DNA of 64,000 nt from Diogma glabrata (lineage: Eukaryota; Arthropoda; Insecta; Diptera; Cylindrotomidae): positions 223,428,996 through 223,492,995 of the forward strand of contig OY856188.1 in NCBI GenBank assembly GCA_963693315.1. Reading direction: 5' to 3'. Positions 1 to 11,800 of the stretch are shown piece after piece (position 1 is the first letter of the stretch; every line of letters begins with the position of its first letter). The position numbers and the translations under genes are program-made. The notes below the pieces were generated by a model, which did no database searches, was not told the origin of the DNA, and saw only the letters and a list, made by a program, of their open reading frames with translations.

Positions 1-1
1 T

Positions 2-175
2 ATCACATATGATGTCGTGGATGGATATGGTTTCACAGAAGAACTGGGCGTTAAAACTAAAGATGCTACCTCCTCTGTGATAAATATCATTCGAAATCCA
101 TCGAGCCTGCCACAAAATCGAAAGAGAAAACTTGAAATGCAGAATGGAAAAACAATTTGCAGTTGTGAAAAATGA
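2..175 (+). pseudogene. Possible Copia-type integrase fragment, cut by window edge
   Basis: An open frame enters from the left edge and runs 57 codons to a TGA. The stretch DVVDGYGFTEELGVKTKDAT resembles the integrase core strand of Ty1/Copia elements (pattern [IV]DxYSRFTE...KTKDxT). The next 25 residues, rich in K and R and ending CSCEK, do not match anything I recognise. No upstream context is available. It could also be the end of an unrelated host exon. Weak call based on one short motif. Confidence 0.25.
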
Positions 176-672
176 TATATTGAAATGTACAAAATAAACA
201 TTAAAATTGAGAAGCAATTTGGTCCCGAAATCTCCTGCCTACTATTAGAAAATTTACTGCATTTCTTGTATTTACGCTCCCTAATTTTCCTGCGTCTTTT
301 TCGTATTTTATTTTTAAAATAAAAATCGTAGGACGTACATGTTCATTTTAAATCGAGAAACATATGTATTTTATCTTACGGAACAAAATTTCGATGATTT
401 TCTCTTATTTGGCTCCTAATAGAAATCGGAGCGATAAAATAAAATTTGTATCAGATATATCGTATAATTTTTTCCTCCGATAATTAACTGTCAGATATAA
501 AATATATTCTCTGAGTTCTTTCCGCAAAAAAAAAAAAAATAATAAAAAATTTATTAAATAAATAAATAAATTTATTTTTATTTGTTTTTAATTGAAACTT
601 TACCTTCAATTTCTTAAATTTATACTTCAAACGATGACTTCCAGTCGGTAAAAAAGATATCTGTAATATCTG
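176..672. other. AT-rich spacer, nothing recognised
   Basis: AT-rich sequence with an A-run near 526-540 and short TAAA-type repeats near 540-580. No open frame or inverted repeat of note was seen. Confidence 0.6.
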
Positions 673-675
673 TAA

Positions 676-1191
676 TGCCCGATTTATAGTCGGTAACGTT
701 AACTTTAACTTAACCGTAACTTAAGACACCTAAAAATTTTGATTTATAGTCGGTAAGAAATTGCGTATTCATTGATACGTTTGATCTGATATTAATTATG
801 GTTTTGTAATCAATTTTATAAAACAATCAATTCTTTAAAAGTCATAAACTGATTTTAAAATCAAAATTTAAAATAATAAAATTTGAAACATACATTTGAT
901 ACAAAATTTAAAAATAAAAAAATTTATTTTCATATTAATTTTCTGCTAATATTTGGCTTTAAAGTCGCTCTTTTTATATCCTTTGCATTTTTTAATAAAT
1001 AAAATTTTTCAGTTTTTATACCAAACGTCAAAAAATCCTTAACAAAATCTTTAAGATAGAATGAAATGAACTTTACGTTAAGTTAACGTTAAGTTTGCGT
1101 TAACGACTATAAATGCTCTAGTGCATTTTCATACATTTGTACTTTACGTTAAGTTAACGTTAAGTTAAAGTTACCGACTATAAATCGGGCA
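676..1191. mobile_element. Harbinger-like MITE, 516 bp, TSD TAA
   Basis: The element begins TGCCCGATTTATAGTCGGTA and ends with the reverse complement (…TACCGACTATAAATCGGGCA). The termini are flanked by TAA at 673-675 and 1192-1194. Within the ends the motif GTTAACTTTAACTTAA and further GATTTATAGTCGGTAA copies form subterminal repeats. A 3-bp TWA target duplication is typical of the PIF/Harbinger superfamily, so this is most likely a non-autonomous Harbinger MITE. No coding capacity was seen. Confidence 0.8.
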
Positions 1192-1244
1192 TAAAAGTTT
1201 TTAGAGAAAATATATGAACTATTTTCATTATTCATATTGTCAAA

Positions 1245-1503
1245 TTCATCTACTAAAAACTTACAAAACGACATAGCTAAATTTGACAGTGTAAAAAATA
1301 AACAAGATTGTATTTATATATAGCATTTTAACCAGTGTAAAATAATGTTATTATTGTGTTCGCCTGTAATTATTCCATCTGTAGGCGAACACAATAATAA
1401 CATTATTTTACACTAGTAAAAATTCTATATGTAAATACAATTTTGTTTATTTTTTACACAGTAAAATTTAGATATGTCGTTTTGTAAGTTTTTAGTAAAT
1501 GAA
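1245..1503. repeat. Long hairpin, about 120-bp arms
   Basis: Left arm 1245-1365 and right arm 1383-1503 are near-complete reverse complements. The outer part pairs ACTAAAAACTTACAAAACGA with its complement, and the inner part pairs GTTCGCCT with AGGCGAAC around a 17-nt loop (1366-1382). Mismatches and small indels are scattered along the stem. Probably a foldback MITE. No clear target duplication was found. Confidence 0.8.
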
Positions 1504-1924
1504 GCTGTAAATATTATCATTTATATTTACAAGCGTAGAAAAAATAGCGTTTTCTACGCGTGGTAAAAACGTTTTTGCGTTCCTGAACTTATTCAACAAA
1601 CCGCTCAGTCACGCAAAAAGATACGTTTTCACCACTTGTATAAAAATCTACTATTTTTCTCCAACCAAACCAAAAATAACAGATTTTGTAATGGTAGATT
1701 GTGCGAAAAACACAATCGCAAAAAACACGTTACAAATTTGTGCATTGCATTGGATTGTCGTGGTAGCAGTCACAAAAAAATGTACTCTACAAAATAGTTA
1801 TTTGTTTCATTAGGACAAAAAATGATGGATTTTGGGACGAGTAAAAATGTTGTGGTGCAATGCGATAGTTCCAAAATCCATTTTTAGTCATTAACATTAA
1901 ATTTTTTCTCCAACCGTTATTTAA

Positions 1925-2360
1925 TCTATTATTTAATCAAATTTGAAAATTATCAAATTTTAAATTATATTTAATTTGCATCTCAAACTACATCCAAGCA
2001 GCATTTCAATTTTTTGTCAAATTATAATAAATTTCCTATTCAAACTTTGATTTTTGTTTTGCATAGAAATATAAATTTGTTTATTTTTTGTCTTAGGACA
2101 AAAAATGATAATTTTTGGGACTGCTACCATGACAACTAGATGCAATACACAAATGACATATTTTTTGTAAAATATTTAATATATATCTAAACAAAACGTG
2201 CAATTTTTTGTCCGGGAAAATTTAAATTTATCTATAGATCTATGCAAAACAAAACATTAGGTTTGAGTACTAAATTTATTATTCTTTGACAAAAAATTGA
2301 AATGGTTGCTTGGATTTTGTTTGAGATGTAAATAAAATTTGATTCAAATGTTGAATACTT
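1925..2360. repeat. Foldback element with about 140-160-bp arms
   Basis: Sequence around 1975-2095 (ATCTCAAAC, ATCCAAGCA, CATTTCAATTTTTTGTCAAA, TTTTGCATAGA) recurs as the reverse complement at about 2215-2355. The spacer contains GACAAAAAATGAT followed by TTTTTGGGACTGCTACCATG. Parts of that spacer also occur at 1755-1880, so an older copy may lie just upstream. Non-coding. Confidence 0.65.
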
Positions 2361-3631
2361 AAAAATTTTACGCACAAATGAATCGTAAAACACAATTTAC
2401 ATCCTAGTTATCGTGACGGAAAGTTGAATTTTACGCCTCTTAAATAAAAGCCCGTTGCTATATAAAACGTTGGTATATTTGTCTACTTTACCGCCCGTAA
2501 AATAATCGCCGGTCAAATAATTAAAATAATCATAAAATTAGATAGAACAAACAAATAAATTATTATATGAAGTTTATAGAGAAAATCATGGCATGTTTAG
2601 TCATTTTCAAAATTTCTAGCGAGTTTAAAAAATTCAAAAAATGATTTATTCTACAATTGAGTGGTTCAGTTGTGCGTAAAACGTTGTACATACACTCAGG
2701 CTGAAAGGGAGATTACGCCCTTGGTTCATTAAAAGCTTCGCGTCGGGCTTCAATATGAACCGCAGGCGTAATCTTCTACTTTCAGTCCTCGATATGTAAA
2801 TAACTATTGTTAAATAATGGATTAAATAATGGTTGGAGAAAAAATTTAATATTTTACTCAGACTAAAACTGAATTTTGGAGCTCGTAAGAAATTTCGGCT
2901 GGCGCCTCGATTTGCAGACTCCACATACGTCTAAAAACCTTATCTTTACGTCATTGCATAATAATCTCCTATTTTTCTTTTAACTTTTGAGTGTATGTTT
3001 TCTGAAATATTTACGCTTTAGGGCGTAAAATAGTAATTTTAGGCATTGTTAATTCAATTGGAAAGAAATAGCTGCTTGATACCCGAATTTTGAATCGTGA
3101 AATTTTTTATTTTTAACATGAAAAGGTCGATGTGCCGAAATGTTGCTTTTTATTGCTTTAAGTTTTTTATTGCTCTTTTATTTCAATTTAAGATGAAGAA
3201 TAAATATTTTAAATTTTCTGGTTTGAATTTAGAAAACAAATTTTTACTCCTGCTACTAAAACTTAGGTAACAAAGTGATATTTAGGAGCGTATAGAGCGC
3301 AAAAAGTATTACATTTTAAAATATACAAATCTTATATATTAATACGCTAACGAAAGATTTTGTGGAGCCTAAGGCTTTTTTATTCGCAGATGGATTCATT
3401 TCAAATTTTCACTGCTAACTGATATTAGTATAACTTAGATTCGGATTCGGATTCACACAATTTGGATCATAAATAAAAAAGTTATAGACGAATTAAATTT
3501 ATTTTTGAATTTAAGCGAACTCCTCCATACAATATGAAATGGACTTGCCCAAGCCATATATTTTTTTTTTCACAAAAACGCAAAACTTTGTTACTTTGTT
3601 ATTTCAATTAATTGTTTGATATAAATAAATT
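2361..3631. other. AT-rich spacer with one dispersed repeat core
   Basis: Mostly AT-rich DNA without a recognisable gene. The only GC-rich islands are at 2690-2790 and 2880-2970. The second belongs to the repeat family listed separately at 2878-2975. Nothing else recognised. Confidence 0.5.
2878..2975. repeat. GC-rich palindromic core repeat, copy 1
   Basis: Contains TTTCGGCTGGCGCCTCGATT then GCAGACTCCACATACGT and a tail CTTTACGTCATTGCATAATA. The same blocks occur at 40321-40460, 46535-46680 and 47255-47360. The core is an imperfect palindrome centred on GGCGCC or GGCGCTAGCC. Confidence 0.7.
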
Positions 3632-3937
3632 TTGTTCTGTTTTTCGCGTTTTTTTTTTTCGATTGATACTGCTGCTAATATGAGAATGAATAGAAATGCC
3701 AATGTGTGTGAAGTTGTTCTTATGCGTGAGATAGGTTTTGAGTTAGATCGTGTGAATCCTTTTGTTCGTTCTTTTAAATCAATGCATGAATTTTGTGAAA
3801 GACCTGAGAATGTTACTGCTGATGTGTCAATGGTTATAAAAGTTAGCAAAGAATGTGAAATCCCTGATCCCATTATTTTTCCTAAATTAGATGGATATGT
3901 GAAACGTCATATGATGCATGACCATGTGGTGCTCTAA
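3632..3937 (+). pseudogene. Helitron Rep, N-terminal fragment with HUH segment deleted
   Basis: The frame carries the Helitron block that precedes the nuclease (IDTAANMRMNRNANV, then DRVNPFVRSFKSMHEF) and then jumps to the block that follows it (IPDPIIFPKLDGYVKRHMMH). In intact Helitrons the HUH rolling-circle nuclease motif (LPHxHxL) lies between these two blocks. It is absent here, so an internal deletion has removed the catalytic site. The frame ends at a TAA. A shift of frame near 3920-3930 would continue into CGALNPNSVCMRDGKC, the start of the next fragment. Confidence 0.85.
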
Positions 3938-4638
3938 ATCCCAATTCTGTTTGTATGAGAGATGGTAAATGTAGTAAGAATTTTCCAAAACCTTTTTCTG
4001 AAAATACTAAAGAATCTGTGAATGGTTATCCTTTGTATCGTCGACGTGATAATGGTATGAGTGTTGATGTACGTGGTGCATCTCTTGATAATAGATATGT
4101 TGTTCCATATAATCCTTATCTTCTTGCAAAGTTCAACTGTCATATTAACGTGGAAATATGTAGGACTGTTAAAAGTGTGAAATATGTTTACAAGTATGTA
4201 TATAAAGGGTATGATTCTGCCAATGTTGAATTGAGAGTGGATGGAGAGAATGCAGTGAATAATGATGATGCGATTGTGGGAAATAAAATTCAAGATTTTT
4301 TGAATGGACGGTATGTTGGTTCGACTGAAGCTACTTGGCGCATATTTGAATTTCCAATGCATTTTCAATCTCAAACAATTATTCGACTTGATTGTCATTT
4401 GCCTAATAGACAAAATCTTTATATCAGGAATGGTAATGTGGCTGGTGCAGTCGCAAATGTATCAATAACCAAATTGTTAGCATTTTTCCATTTGAATTCC
4501 ATTGATAATTTAGCTAATGAGTTTTTGTATACAGAATTACCATTACATTATGTTTGGCATGATCAAAGTAAATCGTGGAAAAGAAGACAACGTGGGGCTG
4601 ATAAAGTTGTTGCTCGATTATATATGGTTACTCTCTAA
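3929..4638 (+). pseudogene. Helitron Rep/helicase linker region
   Basis: Encodes CGALNPNSVCMRDGKCSKNF, then GYPLYRRR, VVPYNPYLLAKFNCHINVEI, YVYKYVYKG, a WRIFEFPMH segment and QSKSWKRRQRG. These are standard conserved blocks of the Helitron protein between the Rep nuclease and helicase. The frame breaks off after YMVT because a MITE is inserted at 4631. The next Helitron residues (PKDIELFQMRLL) resume directly after the MITE. The first ATG in this frame is at 3955, but the homology starts upstream of it, so that ATG is not a real start. Confidence 0.9.
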
Positions 4639-4882
4639 AAATGAAATAGTGGATTTTCACTGATTCACAGTACATATACACTGTTTAGCACAGTTTCAAG
4701 TATAACACTTGGAATCAGTGAATATTTACTGTTCTAATCAGTGAAATATCACTATTCCTCTGTGAAAATATCACTATTACTCACTATTAATCAGTGAAAT
4801 ATCACTAATATTACTATTTTAACAGTCAAAAAATTTTCACTAATTTAATCAGTGAAAATTCCACTAATTCAAGTTTAGAGAG
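4631..4882. mobile_element. TA-flanked MITE (Tc1/mariner-type) inside the Helitron
   Basis: The 252-bp insertion begins CTCTCTAAA and ends TTTAGAGAG. Imperfect terminal repeats extend to about 35 bp (…TTTTCACTGATT). It is flanked by TA at 4629-4630 and 4883-4884, and the Helitron reading frame is collinear on either side, which defines both ends exactly. The interior is built from repeats of AATCAGTGAAATATCACTA. TA duplication and short TIRs fit a Tc1/mariner-mobilised MITE. It inserted after the Helitron did. Confidence 0.88.
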
Positions 4883-5591
4883 TACACCAAAAGATATAGA
4901 ATTGTTTCAAATGCGTTTACTTCTGTTGCATGTTCGTGGTCCAAAATCTTTTACTGATCTACGTATGTATGAAGGTGTTGAGTACCCTACTTTTGTTGCA
5001 GCATGTGAAGCTCGAGGTATTGCAACAAATGATAATGAATGGCGTGAATGTTTTCTTGATGCTTCAGAAATTCAATCACCAAAACAGTTACGTCAATTAT
5101 TTGCATTTATCTGTGGTTTGAATGTTCCTCCGAATGCTTTAGCTTTATGGATTGAATTTATAAATAGTATGATTGAAGACTTTTTACGAGATGAAGATGT
5201 GTCAATTATCCGAGCTTTAATTGAAATTAATGAAATTCTTCTTACACATAATACTTCATGCGGTGATCTTGGTCTTCCGATTCTACAATATAACTTACAG
5301 ATTGGCGATGTAGGTCATTTTGATATTGAAGAAGAAGCTATAGTTTTCGATAGAATGTATGAAAATGCAAATAATGAGCAACGTAGTGTGATTGATATTG
5401 TTTTGCGTGAAGCTCAATTCCATGATACTGGAAGTAATGTTTTTTTCTTGACAGCTCATGCAGGTTGTGGCAAAACTTTTGTTCAGACGGCAATCATTCA
5501 TAAATTTAATTCATTAAATCTTTCGTGTATTGTAACTGCTTTCAGTGGTATTGCATCAACTCTTTTGATTTGGGGGGCGAACTTTGCATAA
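4883..5591 (+). pseudogene. Helitron helicase, N-terminal part (Walker A)
   Basis: Resumes the Helitron protein at PKDIELFQMRLLLLHVRGP and continues through SFTDLRMYEGVEYPTF and WRECFLDA to the helicase motif I, FLTAHAGCGKTF (GxGKT type). It ends shortly after TAFSGIASTLL, where the expected GGRTAH region is garbled by a frameshift (…WGANFA, stop). The frame continues in another phase at 5584. Pif1-like SF1 helicase by motif. Confidence 0.9.
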
Positions 5592-6722
5592 TGTTTTCAA
5601 ATTACCAATTCCATTATTAGAGAATTCAATGCCAAATATAACTCCAAACAGTGTACATGGCACATATATTAATAATGCATCAATCATTATTATAGATGAA
5701 ATTTCAATGTGTTCTATTCACGCTTTAAAATTAATTGATCGTTTGTTAAGAGATTTGACTCCAAACGAAGAAAATAAAAATAAATTGTTTGCAGCTGTAA
5801 AACTCTTTTACTGAGCGGTGACTTTCGCCAAATTCTTCCAGTTATACCGCATGGCTCACGTTCTATTTTAATTGAAAATTGTTTTACATCTTGGCAAGAA
5901 TTTATTAACTTTAAAATTTTGAAATCAAATCAAAACATGAGAGCTCTCCCTCATAAAATTTAATTTGTAGAATTTCTTAGAAGACTCGGTAATGGTGATA
6001 TGCAAAGTTTTCCACAGTTTGGTTCAGATATCATTGAAATTCCTCATAATTTGATTGGCAATCCAGACAATCTTATTGAAGACATTTTTGGAAATATTTC
6101 TGATACAATCTTATCTGATGACATTTTGAGTTCCGTCATTTTAGCCCCCAAAAATAATGTTTGCAATGAAATCAATTCTAAAATCTTCAGTATTATGCCA
6201 GGAGAGGAGAAAGCATATTTTAGTTTTGATAAAGTTGTTTGTGATGACATTCGTGAGCAGAACAATTTTCCAATAGAATTTTTAAATAAATTGAGTGTAG
6301 GAGGTTTGTCACCTCATAAATTAGTTTTGAAAGTGAACTGCATTGTTCTCCTCATACGTAATTTAAATACAGGTCAAGCATTAGTAAATGGAACACGAAT
6401 GCGTGTAAAAGTTATGCACCGAAATTCAATAGATTGTGAAGTTTTGACTGGTGTCATGCGAGGTGTACGCATTCTAATTCCACGCATTCGTTTGACTTAT
6501 TCTCTTCTTCCATTTAAATTTCAAAGAACTCAATTCCCTATTATTCCTGCTTTTGCTATGACTATTAATAAATCTCAAGGACAGACATTCAACAGAGCTG
6601 CCATTTTACTTAAAGAACCTGTATTCACACATGGTCAATTGTATGTTGCTGCAAGTAGAGTGCGTGCGTTTGAATGTTTGAAATTTTATATTTATGATAC
6701 ATCTGACCAAAGTCATTTTTAA
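5584..6722 (+). pseudogene. Helitron helicase, C-terminal part (motifs II to VI)
   Basis: First piece 5584-5814: HNVFKLP and Walker B IIIIDEISM. A frameshift near 5805 moves to the phase that reads LLSGDFRQILPVIPHG (motif III, GDFRQ), with one in-frame TAA near 5960. It then runs on to the C-terminal motifs VLKVNCIVLLIRN, NGTRMRV, FAMTINKSQGQTF and HGQLYVAASRV. The stop at 6720-6722 is the natural C-terminus position for Helitron helicases. Two frameshifts and one stop make it non-functional. Confidence 0.92.
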
Positions 6723-6814
6723 TATAGGAAAATTATTAATATTTTTAATCATTTCTCACTACCACTTTTGAAATCATTGCCTCTACGTCAACAAAATGTC
6801 TACGCAAAAGCTTT

Positions 6815-6851
6815 ATTTATAAGCGTAGCGAAGCACGCCGGGCCCTCCTAG
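6815..6851 (+). other. Helitron 3' terminus (hairpin and CTAG end)
   Basis: GCGTAGCGAAGCACGCCGGG followed by CCCTCCTAG, then a T as target base. The GC-rich terminal block and CTRR end are the known transposition terminator signature of Helitrons. Confidence 0.85.
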
Positions 6852-6852
6852 T

Positions 6853-7913
6853 AAAAATGAAAACACTGTAATATTTTGAACATTTACTTTTCAAAATGGC
6901 GAATTTTTGTAATTTATTAAGGTTTTCGAGTCAATCTGCTTGTTTTACCTTATATTAACACTTTCAATATAAGGAAATTATAAAATTCGAATGTGGTGTC
7001 TAATATCGGTGCTTTTTGGATAGTGTCAGATTCTTCACCGATATTTATTTACTAACGAGACGAACGGGTTTGTTATGCCTTGATTGAAAATTGGTTTGAA
7101 ACTACATTAAGATCTTGTTGCAGTTGTGAAAAATTTACACCATCAAAAAATAAGCTAATGTTTTTCGTTTGTAATTCCAGGCATGTATTCTATTCTAACC
7201 CTTTCCTATAATATAACATAATATTACATTACGAATAGAGTAGACATAAAATGAAACGATAGATAATTTAAAATGACAACAATACAAAAGTTTTTAACAA
7301 TTAAAATAAATTACGAAAACAAAAGAAATAGATAAAATAAATTCGATCAGGTTCATAAAAGTTAACCATAGAATATTTACAATAGACAAATAATAGAGTC
7401 ACGTGTCCATAATTGTGACTTACTCAACTAACTGTCTAACTAAATAATTTTTAAGAATAGAAAATAAGATAATTTTATAACAGTAATAATAACTAACAGT
7501 ACACCCGATGAAGATATAAAAAATCTTAATTAAATAAACGGGAACAATTCATAGATTGTTGTTTTAACAAGAAAATTTTAGGGTAGAATTCCATTAATTG
7601 TTGTACGAATATTTTGCTTGTCTTATCATGTAAATTTGTTTTCTATGCTTTGTTGTTTTTTTATTTTTACCCTTGATATACTTTTGGGGTGAACTTCTAA
7701 AAATATCTTTAATTTGGTTTTTGTTTTATATCTTAATGATTCTGGTAGGTTTTATTGGATAATGTTTTTTTCGGTGTAATTGACTGAGTGATAAGAAACG
7801 CAAATTGAGTAATTGGAATTTTTTATAAAATATTTTGATGGATTTTGAACCTGTGAAAATCGTAATTTCAGCAATTGTTAGTTTCTAGAATAATAGTGTT
7901 AAGAATATTGCTT
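6853..7913. other. AT-rich spacer, nothing recognised
   Basis: No coding segment, repeat or structured element could be supported in this stretch. Confidence 0.5.
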
Positions 7914-7921
7914 TATTAGTT

Positions 7922-8793
7922 AGGGTGGTCAGATCAGCCGATAGCATAAAGAGGAAATCCAAGTAAAAAAAAGAGGACAATCATATAAAAAAGAGGACAC
8001 TTTTAAGTAACTTAAAGATTCGTTAAATATTAAATTTTCAACTGTCTTGAATATTGTAGCTCATTCTGGTTCCTTCATCAATGCCATCCATTTAAATATT
8101 GTAAACGTTTCGGGCTGCTTTATCTATTGTTTGATGTAATCTAAACAGTTTTTGTAAATTTCTATTAAAATTTTTTTGAAAGCCGTACATTTGTTAACCA
8201 ATTCTTGTAAACTTTAAAACATTTAAAGTTAATCCAGGGAAGAAATTGTTATTTATTCCTTCCTCAAGCGCTCTTTGAACTTATATTCTAACTTACTCAT
8301 TATTGGAATCAAGGAATTATGCTCGTTTTCTATTTTTTTTATGTTGACGTGGAAAACGTTGACCACCGAATGTAACAAAAACAAATATGCTCCATTTAAT
8401 GGATTCCCCGAAAACAGTTTTAACTTTTCTGGTGGTTACCATATAGACAAAAATACGGTTTTAACGCTTTATTCAATTTCAATACTCTTTCAACAGCAGA
8501 AAAGAGTGACATACCATCGTGTCATCTGTTTTCAAAAACTAGCAAAACTCCTTGCTTTTCAACACGATCAGTAAAATATCTATATTAACAAAACCTATAA
8601 ATGTAAAAGTTTTTCGTGTTTGTTTGCAAGAAAATTTTAAAAAGAGGACATTTAGAGGACAAAAAGATGACATTTAGAGGACAAACTGCCAATATAGGAC
8701 AAAAAAGATTATGGTACAAAAAAGAGGTAGGACAAAAAGAGCGGAGGTCTAAAGAGGACAAATCCTCTAAAAAGAGGACGGATGGTCACCCAA
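7922..8793. mobile_element. hAT-like element with 8-bp TSD TATTAGTT
   Basis: Perfect 8-bp duplications (7914-7921 and 8794-8801) flank an 872-bp segment. Its left end is AGGGTGGTCA and its right end is the approximate complement (TGGTCACCCAA). The left end and especially the right end carry many AAAGAGGAC/TAGAGGACA motifs (7948-8000, 8636-8780). An 8-bp duplication with short G-rich TIRs is typical of hAT transposons. The minus strand between about 8040 and 8280 shows a weak transposase-like stretch (FKWMALMKEPE) with stops, so this may be an internally deleted autonomous copy. Confidence 0.78.
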
Positions 8794-8801
8794 TATTAGT
8801 T

Positions 8802-11800
8802 TAATTAAGATAAATAGAAAATGTGTTACATAGTTTAAACATACTTACCGGTTATACTTTTGATTCAATAAACGAAGGATTTGTCAAAAAGTAAATTTTA
8901 ATTCTAATAAGCCAATTAATTTTTTCCAAACTTGCGAGAAATATTGAGAAAACCTAAACTTGGCTCTGAATTAAAAATAAAATGTATTTACTACATCCAC
9001 TAGCAGATACATATAATTTGATTATCTACACTGAAAAGAAAATAAAATATAACGTAATGTCAACCTCATCCCTGAGCTAGTCTTGCATTATTTAAATAAA
9101 GAAAAAATATTTTCCAGCATTTTTATGGTGAATATTTAGGATCAACATATTAGAGATATACAACCTAGAATTAGAAGTATCATAGTCCAGCATGCACGTT
9201 ATGAACGAATAAAATGCACGATAGTTGCATTACGTTATGAGGAGACCGTGAAGTACAAGCTGTAAGGGGACCACGACCTACAATAACACCCAAATACTTA
9301 CAATGAAAATTGATTGGCATAGCAAATATGCCGCTGATATTGATGGACATTGGAAGCTTTTTAGTTCAAAAATTGTAGTTTGATTAAACATTATGTCAAC
9401 TAAACCTAATATAGAACACAATACAATACGATTTTACAAATTTGCACAACTTGCACCCCAAATAAACGAAAATTTTCGTATTTTATAACAACATAAAATA
9501 AACAAAAAATCTATTTTCCTTTCAGTTTTCTGTTTTGTTTTGTTTTATTTATTTATCATTTTATTCTGCAACTAACAATAGAAAATTAGACAAAAAATAT
9601 GAAATTTGTTTGTTTTTCGTTAACAAAATGAACAAAATACACATAGATTCCAAAACAAATAAGGGAAAACAATTTGTTTGTACCTATAATTAGAGAATTT
9701 TAATTTCATTTTTAACAAGGCTTTTTCATTATGAAAGCAATTTGAGATTAGTCTGTTGAATGGAACTTCGTACTTATCCGTAGAATCAGAATGAAGAACT
9801 TCAAATAATAAAACAATATTTTTGGATAACAATTAAAAGTTTTGTTTTTAATCATAAACCAATTATGTTTTTATTTAACGTATATTTTTTTCATTATTAT
9901 AATCATTAGTTTGTTAATATTTCTATAATAGCATAAAAGATAATAATAATAAAATTAATGTTAATAACTATAACTTTAATGCAATGACATAAATATTATA
10001 AAAGGACTTAAAAAAAATAAAAACAAAAATATCAACAATAAGTCACGTTTTTATAACATTTATATTAAGAAATGTGTAATTAGTTTGTTCAAATAGTTTT
10101 GTTTAGATCATATATAAATTAAATGTAATATTATTAATTTATGCTCAACAATAGTAGTTTTATTTCTGATTGTAACCGTTTTTGTAATTTTTTTTTGTTT
10201 TACGAAATGTATAAAATTCATTTAACTTTTTCAGTACTTTAGATTTTTCCCCTTTTTAACAATTGTAATGTAATGAAATGGATGGGATGTAATGAAATTT
10301 GACTACTTTCTTTAATTAATTGTTATTAACGTTTCTGAGAGCTTGTTATTGATCTCAACGACTTTAGAAAATTACCAGAATATTTTTTGAATTAAAATTT
10401 ATTGTTTATTAAAAATCAACGAATACTATTTAAATTCATACTGTTGCATCTGTAGAACAAACAGAACCAAGAATGAAATCAGAGAAATATACCTGAATTT
10501 AATCTTGCATATAATTTTATCGTTATTTTCAAAAACAACAAAATTAAAACATTAATTGTAGTAATTGTTAGATGAGCAAAAAGTTGTTCATACAACATTG
10601 AAATATAAAACAAACATTAATAAATAATTTAAAAAGTAATAAATTAAATACAAGAAAAATAAACAAATTATTAAAAATGCAATAATTATATTTTATAATT
10701 TAGTTATTACACATGCCGGCACCATTAATTTATTTTATGTAAATCAATTACATATACTAAGTAAGTTAAGATTAACTATATATATAATGTATTATATTTA
10801 AAATTTTCACTGATTTATTTAATTATATGATATACGTTATGATAAAACGTTGAATGTCACAGCTATTCTAACTGGTTCATATAAACGTTTCATTTGTATA
10901 TTCTATTTAATAATTATATTTCTTATTGTTTGTAATATTTATGTATGTATTTTATATTTACAAAATCAAAGTATTTATTACATTTTATTATCGTTAAATA
11001 CAGACTAGACAACAGATTTAATTAGTTTTACATTTTTTTCTAAATATTTTGTTATTTATTTTTTTTTGTATATAAATTTTAATATTATTTTGTTTTATAA
11101 CTATTTTAGGAAAAGAAGGAAATTTGCTGTGTTTTGTTTTATGTAATATAATATTTGAAGGTGTTTGGATAGTATTTTTTGAATATATTTTTTTTTTTTA
11201 AATAAATAACGAATCATTTTAAACTGGAACTAGAACTATATTTATAGATAGACCTTTAATAAAATCATTTAAATTAATGACAGTTGAAATATGTGTGATG
11301 GTCAACGAGTGTTTTTTATATCGATATTTTTTTATTTACAATAAATAAATTATTTTTATTTTATTTTATTTGATTTTACAATTAAACTATAAATGTTTGT
11401 GCAAAATAAGAGAATTTTTACAATCGAAACATGTTTTTATTTCAGCATAATGTAAGTCAGTAATTCTAGTTTAAATAGTTTTGAATGAAATTTGAATTAG
11501 TTGCTAGGCACAGTTTTGATATAATTTGAAATAATGAAACTTTTATCAAAAGAGCTATGATTTATATATTTTGAATATATATTTTTAATTTAAAAGCGTA
11601 ATGTGTAATCATTTTTACACATATACTGTTTTTTTTGTGGTATGAAATTTTTAAAATGATGAAATTTTTGAACCGCGTTGTGTTGACTTTATGGGTTTTT
11701 TATCGCACGATAACAGATCAAGAAATTATGAAAAATTATTTTAGTGTAAGACATTCATAGCCATTCCTATTTTATACTTAATATTCTCGATATAAGATGT

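Larger units (their letters stand above)
3632..6851 (+). mobile_element. Degenerate Helitron, 5' truncated, 3' end intact
   Basis: Consecutive fragments on the plus strand encode Helitron Rep/helicase in the expected order. They run from the region before the HUH domain, through the CGALNPNSVCMRDGKC and VVPYNPYLL…INVEIC blocks, to the full Pif1-type helicase. The 3' end shows the Helitron signature: a GC-rich terminal hairpin region (GCGTAGCGAAGCACGCCGGG) ending CTAG at 6848-6851, followed by T. The 5' terminus was not found. Frameshifts, one in-frame stop, an inserted MITE (4631-4882) and loss of the HUH nuclease segment make it a dead copy. Confidence 0.92.
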
